This document shows positions 10,057 through 17,610 of a stretch of DNA of 64,000 bases, piece after piece. Position 1 is the first letter of the stretch. Every line of letters begins with the position of its first letter. The DNA comes from Seohaeicola zhoushanensis (GTDB lineage Bacteria > Pseudomonadota > Alphaproteobacteria > Rhodobacterales > Rhodobacteraceae): the NCBI RefSeq assembly GCF_014656415.1, contig NZ_BNCJ01000001.1, positions 671,406 to 735,405 on the forward strand. The letters run 5' to 3'. Both the position numbers and the translations under genes were made by a program. The notes below the pieces were generated by a model. The model made no database searches. It saw only the letters and a list, made by a program, of their open reading frames with translations, and was not told the DNA's origin.

Positions 10057-11335
10057 AGCGCAGGGCCTCCACCGGGTTCAGGCGCGCGGCGCGCCGCGCC
10101 GGGAAGATGGTGACGATGAAGGAGAGGCCCAGCGAGAGGGTCACCGCCTTGAGCACGTCCGCCAGGTGCAGCTCGGCCGGCAGGGCATAGATGCCCCGGA
10201 TCGCCGGATCCCAGACGCCGCCGCCCATGGCGTAGTTCACGAAGGAGAAGATCGGGTCGATGTAGATTGCGAAGAGGCAGCCCAGGGCCACGCCGAAGGC
10301 GGTGCCGAGGATGCCGGTGAAGGCGCCGCAGATGAAGAAGACGCGCAGCACCGAGCCTTCGGACAGGCCGATGGTGCGCAGGATGCCGATGTCGCGGCCC
10401 TTGTTCTTGACCAGCATGATGAGGCCCGAAACGATGTTCATCGTGGCGATCAGCACGAGGATCGACAGGATGATGAACATGACGTTGTCCTCGACCTCCA
10501 GCGCGCGCAGGAAGCCGCCCTGGCTGTCCTTCCAGGTCCAGAGCAGGGCCTTGTTGCCGGCGGCCTGCAGCAGCGGCAGGGTCAGCTTCTCGGGGTGCTC
10601 GGGGTCGGCGATGCGCACCTCCAGCTCGTCGGCCACGCCTTCGCGGTTGAAGTAGGACTGCGCCTCGGCGAAGGGCATGTAGACGCGGGTGCGGTCGATG
10701 TCATAGCGCCCGGCGGTGAAGATATAGACCACGTCATAAGCGTTGACCCGGGGGCTGGTGCCCATCGCGGTCTTCAGCCCCTCGGGCGAGATCAGCTTGA
10801 CCCGGTCGCCCACGGTAACGCCAAGCGCGCGGGCCACGCCCGAACCGATGGCGATGCCGTTCGGGAAGTCGGCCAGCGATCCGGCCGAATCCTCGGGCGT
10901 GGCAATACCGGGCAGGCTGGCGAGATCCTCGGGGGAGATGCCCATGACCTCGACGCCCGAATTCTGGCCGCGGAAGCTGGCCAGCACCTGCCCGCGCACC
11001 AGCGGCGCGACATGGGTGACGCCGGGCACCTTGCGCAGGCGGTCGGCGATCTCGGCGTAGTCGGCGAAGGTGCGGTCGACCATGCCCAGAGGGTTCACTT
11101 CGCCCGTGGTATAGACGGTGACATGGGCATTGGCGCCCAGCACCGTGCTCACGAATTCCGAGCGGAATCCGGAGCGTACGGCCAGCGTGGCGATCAGCGC
11201 GAAGACGGCGAGGGTGATGCCGATCAAGCTGATCCAGGTCATCACGCTGACCCCGCCTTCGGCGCGGCGCGCCCTGAGATAGCGCCATGCGATCATCCAT
11301 TCGAACGGCGCGAAGGGCGGGGGTGTTGCGGCCAT
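10049..11335 (-). CDS. Lipoprotein-releasing ABC transporter permease, LolC/LolE family
   Basis: 428 residues, with one TM helix near residues 25-47, a large periplasmic MacB-type domain (about 50-270), and three TM helices in the C-terminal FtsX domain (about 290-415), ending in PVEALRYE. The N-terminal [13 protein letters not shown] and the [19 protein letters not shown] segment are typical of LolC/LolE. Only one permease gene is present beside lolD, as is usual in alphaproteobacteria, where a single LolC/E-type (LolF-like) protein may form a homodimer. It partners with LolD, whose start it overlaps. Confidence 0.93.
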
Positions 11336-11399
11336 GACTGCTCCGGTTGCGGGGTCGGCGCAAAGTGCGACGGGGGCCGGCCGCCGTCAAGGCGAAGGG

Positions 11400-11654
11400 T
11401 CAGCGGCCGAGCGGATGCAGCGCGGTGTTCTCGGCGTCGATCTGCGCGGTCATGTGGTCGGTCACGACGTTTTGCAGCAAGCCGTTGTCGTCGAAGACGA
11501 GGATCGCGCCCTGCGGGATCTCTCCCATCGCGGCAAGGTGGCGCGGGGGCAGGCGGATATCCTCGGCGCCGCCCGGCAGGGCCAGCGACCAGGTGGCGGC
11601 AACGGCGATGGCGGCGGTGGCAAGAAGGCCGATGGCGTGTTGAGGTCGGGTCAT
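11400..11654 (-). CDS. Small exported protein of unknown function
   Basis: 84 residues. The start ATG at 11654 has a GGAAGGA ribosome site. Residues 7-30 form a hydrophobic, Ala-rich segment ending ALPGGAEDI, which reads as a signal peptide or anchor. The remaining ~55 residues are soluble, with the stretch EIPQGAILVFDDNGLLQNVVTDHMTAQI. I do not recognise a family. It sits between the DUF2244 gene and lolC/E on the same strand with 47- and 64-bp gaps, so it may be co-transcribed with either. Confidence 0.6.
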   Translation of the reverse strand: MTRPQHAIGLLATAAIAVAATWSLALPGGAEDIRLPPRHLAAMGEIPQGAILVFDDNGLLQNVVTDHMTAQIDAENTALHPLGR

Positions 11655-11701
11655 GGCAGTGGTCCTTCCCTGGTGTTCGGCGGATTAACGCCGTCAGGGG
11701 C

Positions 11702-12187
11702 CTACTGTTCCGCGCGAATGCGCCCCGGCAGTTCGCTGCTGAGCGCGATGCGCTCGTCCTCGGAGAGGAAGGCGCCGATTTCCACCTCGCGGCCGTTGCC
11801 GGCGAGGGTGACGTAATTGGGCACCGGGCCGCCATTTTTGTGCAGGGTCACGCGGGTCCAGTAGCGGTTGCACTCCCAGCTCTTGTTGCCCGCCGGGTCG
11901 CTGCGCTCCAGCCGTGCCATGTTGCCCCGAAGTGTCAGCACCTCGAGGATGCGGGCGCTTTGCCGGTTGCGGTGGATGGCGAACCATATGCCGCCGACCG
12001 CCAGCGCCAGGAAAGGCAGCAGCGCCCAGAGCAGGACCGAGCCGAGCAGGGCGAAGAGCGGGAGCGAGATCATCGCCGCCGTCACCGCGATGAACAGCAC
12101 GAAGCCGCGCGGCGGCAGCGACTGGTGCGGCCAGAGCGTTAGGGTCTGGTCGGTGCCGGTGTCGGAGGGGGTCCATTCATAGGGCAT
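11702..12187 (-). CDS. DUF2244-domain membrane protein downstream of ctaD
   Basis: 161 residues from ATG 12187; a TTG 15 bases upstream (12202) is an alternative, but it falls in the U-tract of the ctaD terminator. Two adjacent TM helices (about residues 25-70: GFVLFIAVTAAMISLPLFAL and LLWALLPFLALAVGGIWFAI) are followed by a soluble beta-rich part with W-ECNRYWTRVTLH. This is the DUF2244 layout, an integral membrane family found next to cytochrome oxidase genes in alphaproteobacteria. The role is unknown; an oxidase assembly or stability function is a guess from context. Confidence 0.85.
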   Translation of the reverse strand: MPYEWTPSDTGTDQTLTLWPHQSLPPRGFVLFIAVTAAMISLPLFALLGSVLLWALLPFLALAVGGIWFAIHRNRQSARILEVLTLRGNMARLERSDPAGNKSWECNRYWTRVTLHKNGGPVPNYVTLAGNGREVEIGAFLSEDERIALSSELPGRIRAEQ

Positions 12188-12201
12188 GGCGGTTCCGTCC
12201 A

Positions 12202-12232
12202 AGAAAAAGGGCCCCGACTTGCGCCGGGGCCC
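12202..12232 (-). terminator. Rho-independent terminator of ctaD
   Basis: On the minus strand an 8-bp GC stem (arms at 12225-12232 and 12209-12216, GGGCCCCG/CGGGGCCC) with an 8-base loop is followed directly by TTTTTCT. It lies 25 bp past the ctaD stop and immediately before the DUF2244 start, so read-through would be needed for co-transcription of the two genes. Confidence 0.85.
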
Positions 12233-12256
12233 CCTCTGTCTCTGTCGGCCCGGCGC

Positions 12257-13930
12257 CTAGTGCGCGTGGCCCTTGTCCCAGTCGCTCTGCTTCGGGAGGA
12301 TCTCGAACGTATGCTCGGGCGGCGGGCTGGGCAGGGTCCATTCCAGCGTGTCGGCATATTCGTTCCACGGGTTGTTCTCGGTCACCCGTGCGCCGCGCGT
12401 CAGGGTGTAGAAGATCACGCCGATGAAGAACACGAACGAGGCGAAGGAGAGGAAGGCGCCGAGGCTCGACCAGTGGTTCCAGTAGGCGAAGGCCTCCGGG
12501 TAGTCGATGTAGCGGCGCGGCATCCCTTCACGGCCCAGGAAGTGCTGCGGGAAGAACGTCAGGTTGGCCCCGATGAACATCGCCCAGAAGTGCAGCTTGC
12601 CAGCCCATTCCGGATACATCCGGCCCGACATCTTCGGCAGGTAGAAGTAGATGCCTGCGAAGATGGCGAAGACGGCGCCCAGCGACATCACGTAGTGGAA
12701 GTGTGCCACCACGTAGTAGGTGTCGTGATAGTAGCGGTCGATGGCGGCCTGCGACAGGACGATGCCGGTGACGCCGCCGACGGTGAACAGGAACAGGAAG
12801 CCGAAGGCCCAGAGCATGGGGGTGCGGAACTCGATCGAGCCGCCCCACATGGTGGCGATCCAACTGAACACCTTCACGCCGGTGGGCACCGCGATGACCA
12901 TGGTGGCCAGCATGAAGTAGGCCTGCTGGTTCAGGGTCATGCCGACCGTGTACATGTGGTGCGCCCAGACGACGAAGCCCAGCGCGCCGATGGCGATCAT
13001 GGCCCAGACCATCGGCAGGTAGCCGAAGACCGGCTTGCGCGAGAAGGTGGCGATGACGTGGGAGATGATCCCGAAGCCCGGCACGATGATGATGTAGACC
13101 TCGGGGTGACCGAAGAACCACAGGATGTGCTGGTAGAGGATCGGGTCGCCGCCGCCGGCGGGATCGAAGAAGGTGAACCCGAAGTTACGGTCCATCAGCA
13201 GCATGGTGATCGCGCCGGCCAGAACGGGCAGCGAAAGCAGAATCAGCCAGGCGGTGACGAAGATCGACCAGGCGAACAGCGGCACCTTGAACAGGGTCAT
13301 GCCGGGGGCGCGCATGTTCAGGAAGGTGGTGATCATGTTGATGGCGCCGAGGATCGACGAGGCGCCCGAGAGGTGCACCGCGAAGATTGCGAGGTCCATC
13401 GACATGCCGCCCTCTTTCACGGACAGCGGCGGGTAGAGCACCCAGCCCACGCCCGAGCCGAGTTGGCCGTCGCCACCCGGTGCGAGCACGGAGCAGACCG
13501 CCAGCGAGGTGCCGGCGACATACATCCAGAAGCTGAGGTTGTTCATCCGCGGGAAGGCCATGTCCGGTGCACCGATCTGCAACGGCATGAAATAGTTGCC
13601 AAATCCGCCGAAGAGGGCCGGAATCACCACGAAGAACATCATCAGGATGCCGTGGCCGGTGACCAGAACGTTCCAGAGGTGGCCGTTCGGGCTGCAAGGC
13701 TGGGTCGCATCGGCGATCAGACGTGCGCCTTCAAGGCACATGTACTGGACGCCGGGGTTCATCAGCTCGAGCCGCATGTAGACGGTGAAGCAGACGGACA
13801 CGAAGCCGACGATTGCGGCGACGAAGAGATACAGGATCCCGATGTCCTTGTGGTTGGTGGACATGAACCAGCGGGTGAAGAATCCGCGGTGATCCTCATG
13901 CCCGTGTCCATGAATGGCTGCGTCCGCCAT
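12257..13930 (-). CDS. ctaD: Cytochrome c oxidase subunit I, aa3-type
   Basis: 557 residues with twelve TM helices expected. It is the catalytic subunit that binds heme a, heme a3 and CuB, reducing O2 with electrons from cytochrome c and pumping protons. Visible are [13 protein letters not shown] at the N-terminus, the heme ligand [11 protein letters not shown], the CuB/crosslink segment [17 protein letters not shown], the HH pair in [10 protein letters not shown], the K-channel region, and [11 protein letters not shown] with the two heme His residues. The D-channel entry NHKDIG is intact. The start has an excellent AGGAGG site six bases upstream. It stands alone, away from subunits II and III, as is known for Rhodobacter. 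A perfect FNR-type box lies about 100 bp upstream. Confidence 0.98.
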   Translation of the reverse strand: MADAAIHGHGHEDHRGFFTRWFMSTNHKDIGILYLFVAAIVGFVSVCFTVYMRLELMNPGVQYMCLEGARLIADATQPCSPNGHLWNVLVTGHGILMMFFVVIPALFGGFGNYFMPLQIGAPDMAFPRMNNLSFWMYVAGTSLAVCSVLAPGGDGQLGSGVGWVLYPPLSVKEGGMSMDLAIFAVHLSGASSILGAINMITTFLNMRAPGMTLFKVPLFAWSIFVTAWLILLSLPVLAGAITMLLMDRNFGFTFFDPAGGGDPILYQHILWFFGHPEVYIIIVPGFGIISHVIATFSRKPVFGYLPMVWAMIAIGALGFVVWAHHMYTVGMTLNQQAYFMLATMVIAVPTGVKVFSWIATMWGGSIEFRTPMLWAFGFLFLFTVGGVTGIVLSQAAIDRYYHDTYYVVAHFHYVMSLGAVFAIFAGIYFYLPKMSGRMYPEWAGKLHFWAMFIGANLTFFPQHFLGREGMPRRYIDYPEAFAYWNHWSSLGAFLSFASFVFFIGVIFYTLTRGARVTENNPWNEYADTLEWTLPSPPPEHTFEILPKQSDWDKGHAH

Positions 13931-14030
13931 TAGGCACCTCCTGGGTAAACGTGTTGACGCGCCCCCCTGCCAGGGGTCGCGAATTCATTCAGGTTTTAGA
14001 ATGACGCAGGAGGTGACTCAATGGCCGATA

Positions 14031-14044
14031 TTGATCTCGATCAA
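14031..14044. promoter_or_regulatory. FNR/FnrL-type binding site between ctaD and the HIT gene
   Basis: TTGATCTCGATCAA matches the FNR/Crp-Fnr family consensus TTGAT-N4-ATCAA at every defined base and is a perfect dyad. It is 101 bp upstream of the ctaD start and 110 bp upstream of the HIT-family start, in the only long gap of this region. In Rhodobacter-type bacteria FnrL (oxygen) and Nnr/Dnr-type (NO) regulators use this sequence, so oxygen- or NO-dependent control of the aa3 oxidase is likely. Which of the two divergent genes it serves is not shown by the sequence. Confidence 0.7.
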
Positions 14045-14154
14045 GATAAATTGCCGCGCCCCCCTTGTTGTTGCGGGCGGGCCGGACTTGCGGTCTGCGG
14101 GCTTGACGCAGGGCGCGGGGGCCGCGATGAGTCGGGCGAACATGGAGGCCCCAG

Positions 14155-14571
14155 ATGAGCTATGATCCCGACAACGTCTTCGCCAAGATCCTGCGCGGAG
14201 AGATCCCCTCGACCCGGATCTACGAAGACGAGGCGACGCTGGCCTTCATGGATATCATGCCGCGCACCGACGGCCATTGCCTGGTGATCCCGAAGACCCC
14301 CTGCCGCAACGCGCTGGATGCCAGCCCCGAGCAGCTCGCCGCGGTGATCGCCACCACGCAGAAGGTGGCCAGGGCCGCGATGGCCGGGCTGGGGGTCGAT
14401 GGCGTGGTGATCGAGCAATACAACGAGGCGCCGGCGGGGCAGGAGGTGTTCCACCTGCACTTCCACGTGCTGCCGATGCGCGAGGGCGTGCGGATGCGCC
14501 CGCCGGGAAAGATGGGCGATTTCACCGAGATCGCCGGATACGCCGAGAAAATTCGCGCCGGGCTGGCCTGA
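14155..14571 (+). CDS. HIT-family nucleotide hydrolase/transferase
   Basis: 138 residues, the size of Hint-type HIT proteins. The histidine triad is HLHFHVLP near residues 102-109, with the nucleotide-binding NVFAKILRGEIPS at the N-terminus and GVVIEQYNEAPAGQEV before the triad. Members hydrolyse AMP derivatives such as aminoacyl-adenylates or AMP-N-epsilon-lysine. The start is set by GGAGG at 14144. It is transcribed away from ctaD and towards the S49 peptidase gene (32-bp gap). Confidence 0.93.
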   Translation: MSYDPDNVFAKILRGEIPSTRIYEDEATLAFMDIMPRTDGHCLVIPKTPCRNALDASPEQLAAVIATTQKVARAAMAGLGVDGVVIEQYNEAPAGQEVFHLHFHVLPMREGVRMRPPGKMGDFTEIAGYAEKIRAGLA

Positions 14572-14603
14572 GCCGCACCTTGTAGAGTGGGGGGCGCGGA
14601 TCT

Positions 14604-15413
14604 ATGTCCCTGTCCATGAAATTGCGCCTTCCCTTCCTGAAGAACCCGCCGCTGGTCTCGGTGGTCCGGCTGGCCGGGTCCATCGGCATGTCCGGCCGCG
14701 GCTCGATGAGCGATACCGCGCTGGCCCCGGTGCTCGAACGTGCCTTTACCAAGGGCAAGCCTTCGGCCGTGGCGCTCGAGATCAACTCGCCCGGGGGCTC
14801 GCCGGTGCAATCCTCGCTGATCGGCGGGCGCATCCGGCGGCTTTCGGAGGAGACCAAGGTGCCGGTGATCGCCTTCGTCGAGGACGTGGCGGCCTCGGGC
14901 GGTTACTGGCTGGCGGCCGCGGCGGACGAGATCTGGGCGGACGAAAGCTCGGTCCTCGGCTCGATCGGGGTGATTTCCTCGGGCTTCGGCGCGCAGGTGC
15001 TTCTGGCCCGGCAGGGAATCGAGCGGCGGGTGCATACCGCCGGCAAGTCGAAGTCGATGCTGGACCCGTTCCAGCCCGAGAAGGAAGAGGATGTGGCGCG
15101 GCTCAAGGCCCTGCTGGAAGAGATCCACGCAAATTTCATCAACCACGTGAAGGCCCGGCGCGGCGCGCGGCTCGACGCCAATGCCGACCTGTTCACCGGC
15201 GACATCTGGCTGGCACGCAAGGCGCTGTCGCTGGGGCTGATCGACGGGGTCGGGCATCTGAAGCCCAAGATGAAGGACCGTTTCGGCGACAAGGTGCAGT
15301 TCCGCCGCTACGGGCTGAAGAAACCCTTCTGGTCGCGCTTCGGCGCGAGCCTGGCGCTGGACGCGGTGTCCGCCGTAGAGGAACGCGCGGATTTCGCGCG
15401 GTTCGGTCTCTGA
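14604..15413 (+). CDS. S49-family (SppA/SohB-like) serine peptidase
   Basis: 269 residues, the single-domain length. The nucleophile Ser lies in EDVAASGGYWLA (about residue 99) and the general-base Lys in HTAGKSKSMLDPF (about residue 150), giving the Ser-Lys dyad of signal-peptide peptidases. INSPGGS is the conserved oxyanion loop. No clear TM helix precedes the domain, so it may be cytoplasmic or peripherally attached. It is followed after one base by a small zinc-motif membrane protein gene and the antiporter gene, likely one operon. Confidence 0.92.
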   Translation: MSLSMKLRLPFLKNPPLVSVVRLAGSIGMSGRGSMSDTALAPVLERAFTKGKPSAVALEINSPGGSPVQSSLIGGRIRRLSEETKVPVIAFVEDVAASGGYWLAAAADEIWADESSVLGSIGVISSGFGAQVLLARQGIERRVHTAGKSKSMLDPFQPEKEEDVARLKALLEEIHANFINHVKARRGARLDANADLFTGDIWLARKALSLGLIDGVGHLKPKMKDRFGDKVQFRRYGLKKPFWSRFGASLALDAVSAVEERADFARFGL

Positions 15414-15414
15414 C

Positions 15415-15585
15415 GTGCTGGCCAAGATCATTCTCCTCTTCCTGCTGGCCATGGTGGTGCTGGCCTTCTTCGGCAAGCTGCGCTTTCCGGGACAGGCGCG
15501 GCTGAAATCGGCCAAGTGCCCGCGCTGCGGGCGGTATCGCATCGGCAAGGGCCCCTGCGGCTGCGGCCACTCGGGGCGCGGATGA
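15415..15585 (+). CDS. 56-residue membrane-anchored zinc-motif protein
   Basis: GTG start one base after the S49 peptidase stop; the TGA stop overlaps the next gene's ATG (ATGA at 15582-15585), a strong sign of a real, translationally coupled gene. One TM helix (LAKIILLFLLAMVVLAFFG, residues 2-20) is followed by a basic linker and two cysteine pairs: CPRCGRYR (C35, C38) and CGCG (C48, C50). That makes a miniature zinc-ribbon facing the cytoplasm or periplasm. Function unknown. Third-position GC is high, like the neighbours. Confidence 0.75.
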   Translation: MLAKIILLFLLAMVVLAFFGKLRFPGQARLKSAKCPRCGRYRIGKGPCGCGHSGRG

Positions 15586-16520
15586 TGATGCCCTGGATTC
15601 TGTCCGCACTCGGGCTGGTGGTTCTGCTGGTCGCGGGCGACGCGCTGGTGCGCGGATCGGTCAACCTGGCGCTGCGGATCGGCATCCCGGCGCTGATCGT
15701 CAGCCTGACGGTGGTGGCCTTCGGCACCTCGGCGCCCGAGCTGCTGATCTCGGTCAGCGCCGTGCTCGACAATGCGCCGGGCATCGCGCTGGGCAATGTC
15801 GTCGGCTCGAACATCGCCAATATCCTGCTGGTGCTGGGCATCCCCGCGATGATCTCGGCGCTGCACACCAGCCAGTGCGACACCCGCAAGGGCTATCTCC
15901 AGATGCTGGGCGCGACGCTGCTGTTCATCGCGCTGGCCTGGTGGGGCACGCTGACCTGGGTCTCGGGCCTGATCCTGCTGGCGGCGCTGGGCGCGATCCT
16001 CTTCACCATGGTGCGCGAGGCGCAGGCCCATCGTGCCAATGGCGAGGCCGAGGAACCCGAGGGCGCCGACCCGAACATGCCGGGCTGGCGTATTGCCGTC
16101 TACCTGGTGATCGGCCTGATCGGCCTGCCCTGGGGCGCGCACCTTCTGGTGGAAAACGCGACGATCATCGCCCGTTCGCTGGGCGTGAGCGAAGCTGTCA
16201 TCGGCCTGACGCTGGTGGCGGTCGGCACCTCGCTGCCCGAGCTGGCGACGACGGTGATGGCGGCGCTGCGGCGGCAGGCCGACGTGGCGCTGGGCAACGT
16301 GATCGGGTCGAACTTCTTCAACCTGCTGGGCATCATCGGGCTCGCCTCGCTGTTCGGGCCGATCCCGACCGGCCCCGAGTTCAACTTCGACCTTGGCGCC
16401 ATGCTGGTTGCCGCCCTGCTGCTGATCCCCTTCGTGATGTTCCGCCGCGATATCACCCGGCTCTGGGGCGTGGTGCTGACCGCGCTCTATCTGGTCTATC
16501 TGGTGACGGTGCTCGTATAA
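15582..16520 (+). CDS. Calcium/sodium antiporter, CaCA superfamily (YrbG-like)
   Basis: 312 residues with about ten TM helices arranged as two inverted halves. Each half has the alpha-repeat: AFGTSAPELLISVSAV with GNVVGSNIANILLVLGIPA in the first half, and VGTSLPELATTVMAA with GNVIGSNFFNLLGIIG in the second. The acidic residues in the PEL motifs bind the exchanged cations. The start is the first of three consecutive ATGs (15582), inside the ATGA overlap with the small zinc-motif gene; the upstream in-frame GTG at 15516 would run through that gene. Confidence 0.92.
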   Translation: MMMPWILSALGLVVLLVAGDALVRGSVNLALRIGIPALIVSLTVVAFGTSAPELLISVSAVLDNAPGIALGNVVGSNIANILLVLGIPAMISALHTSQCDTRKGYLQMLGATLLFIALAWWGTLTWVSGLILLAALGAILFTMVREAQAHRANGEAEEPEGADPNMPGWRIAVYLVIGLIGLPWGAHLLVENATIIARSLGVSEAVIGLTLVAVGTSLPELATTVMAALRRQADVALGNVIGSNFFNLLGIIGLASLFGPIPTGPEFNFDLGAMLVAALLLIPFVMFRRDITRLWGVVLTALYLVYLVTVLV

Positions 16521-16545
16521 GCAGGACCGGCAGAAGGAGTTCCCA

Positions 16546-17325
16546 ATGACGCGATGCCTTGTCACCGGCGCTGGCAAGCGGCTTGGCCGCGAGATGGCGC
16601 TCTACCTCGCGCGGCGCGGCTTTGACGTGGCGCTGCACTACGTCGCGTCGCGCGACGGGGCCGAGACGGCGGCGGAAGAGATCCGTGCGATGGGCCGCAA
16701 CGCCGTGGTGCTCCAGGCCGATTTCCTTCAGGAAGGCCCTTTGCAGGGTCTGTTCGGGCGGGCGGTCGAGGGTCTGGGCGGGCCGATCACCTGCCTGGTC
16801 AACAGCGCCTCGATCTTCGAATACGACACCGTGGCCAGCGCCACACGGGCCAGCTGGGACCGCCATATCGACAGCAACCTGCGCGCGCCCTTCGTGCTGA
16901 CGCAGGCGATGGCGGCACAGGGGCTGGAGCCGGGGCGCAACGCCGCCGGAGAGCCGGTTGCCTCGGGGCTGATCGTCAACATCATCGACCAGCGGGTGCT
17001 CAAGCCGACGCCCGAGTTCATGACCTATACCATCGCCAAGATGGGCCTCTGGGCGATGACCCGGACCACAGCGCAGGCGCTGGCCCCGGCGATCCGGGTC
17101 AACGCCATCGGCCCCGGCCCGACTCTGAAGGCCGAGCGCCAGAGCGCCGAGCACTTCTCGCGCCAGCGCGCCGCGACGGTGCTGGGGCGGGGCGGCGATC
17201 CGGCCGACATCAACGCGGCGCTGGGCTATTTCCTCGACGCGCCAGCGGTCACCGGACAGCTGCTTTGCGTCGATGGCGGGCAGCACCTGGGTTGGCAGAC
17301 GCCGGACGTTCTCGGGGTGGAATAG
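16546..17325 (+). CDS. Short-chain dehydrogenase/reductase, pteridine-reductase-like
   Basis: 259 residues with an N-terminal Rossmann fold. The dinucleotide motif TGAGKRLGRE fits the TGx3RxG form of PTR1/FolM pteridine reductases rather than the standard TGxxxGxG, and VNSASIFE replaces NNAG, again as in that subgroup. The catalytic Tyr and Lys are in YTIAK (about residues 163-167), and the C-terminus has LCVDGGQHLGW. Reduction of dihydropterins or dihydrofolate is therefore the first guess; no folate gene is adjacent to confirm it. The start has GGAG at 16535. Confidence 0.85.
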   Translation: MTRCLVTGAGKRLGREMALYLARRGFDVALHYVASRDGAETAAEEIRAMGRNAVVLQADFLQEGPLQGLFGRAVEGLGGPITCLVNSASIFEYDTVASATRASWDRHIDSNLRAPFVLTQAMAAQGLEPGRNAAGEPVASGLIVNIIDQRVLKPTPEFMTYTIAKMGLWAMTRTTAQALAPAIRVNAIGPGPTLKAERQSAEHFSRQRAATVLGRGGDPADINAALGYFLDAPAVTGQLLCVDGGQHLGWQTPDVLGVE

Positions 17326-17375
17326 GCTGGCGCGAGGTCAAGTTATCAGACCTTCACCTGCCGTTCACCAACGCG

Positions 17376-17389
17376 TTACAAAATTGTAA
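17376..17389. promoter_or_regulatory. Inverted repeat upstream of uvrC
   Basis: TTACAA-AA-TTGTAA is a perfect 6-bp dyad with a two-base spacer in the AT-rich gap between the SDR gene and uvrC. It has the size of a helix-turn-helix protein site, but I recognise no specific regulator. The alphaproteobacterial LexA direct repeat (GTTC-N7-GTTC) is not found in the gap. Confidence 0.3.
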
Positions 17390-17518
17390 GTCTTTTCATG
17401 ATCTTGATAGGTGCCAATAATTCTTTCGTTTAAAATCAACAGGTTCCATTTGCGCTTAAAAATTGTGCAGATTAACGAAAGGGGCCGAATACAACGGAAA
17501 TTTCGACTACCCCGGAAG

Positions 17519-17539
17519 TTATCTTCACAGTTATCCACA
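17519..17539 (+). promoter_or_regulatory. Perfect DnaA box plus a near copy in an AT-rich island
   Basis: TTATCCACA (17531-17539) is identical to the DnaA-box consensus. A second, 7-of-9 match TTATCTTCA begins 12 bases earlier, so AGTTATC appears twice in tandem. They sit in the 285-bp gap 17326-17610, which is far richer in A/T than the rest of the window. Two boxes are fewer than a chromosomal origin normally has, so DnaA-linked control of uvrC or a DnaA-titrating site is also possible. Confidence 0.5.
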
Positions 17540-17610
17540 AAAAGCGTGGACTCCTTGCCCCTTGATTACGCCGCCCGCTCCGTGCAGCCACAAGTTAACC
17601 TTTCGATTCG

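Noticed and set aside
12260-13933. A 557-codon plus-strand frame exactly opposite ctaD
   Set aside because: It is an antisense shadow of a highly conserved membrane protein gene.
17343-17500. A LexA box for uvrC
   Set aside because: The alphaproteobacterial GTTC-N7-GTTC repeat was searched for in this gap, and the nearest candidates (at GTTCACC and GTTCCAT) lack the second half at the right spacing.
17326-17610. Calling this the chromosomal replication origin
   Set aside because: One perfect and one partial DnaA box are too few, and neighbouring genes (SDR, uvrC) are not the usual origin markers.
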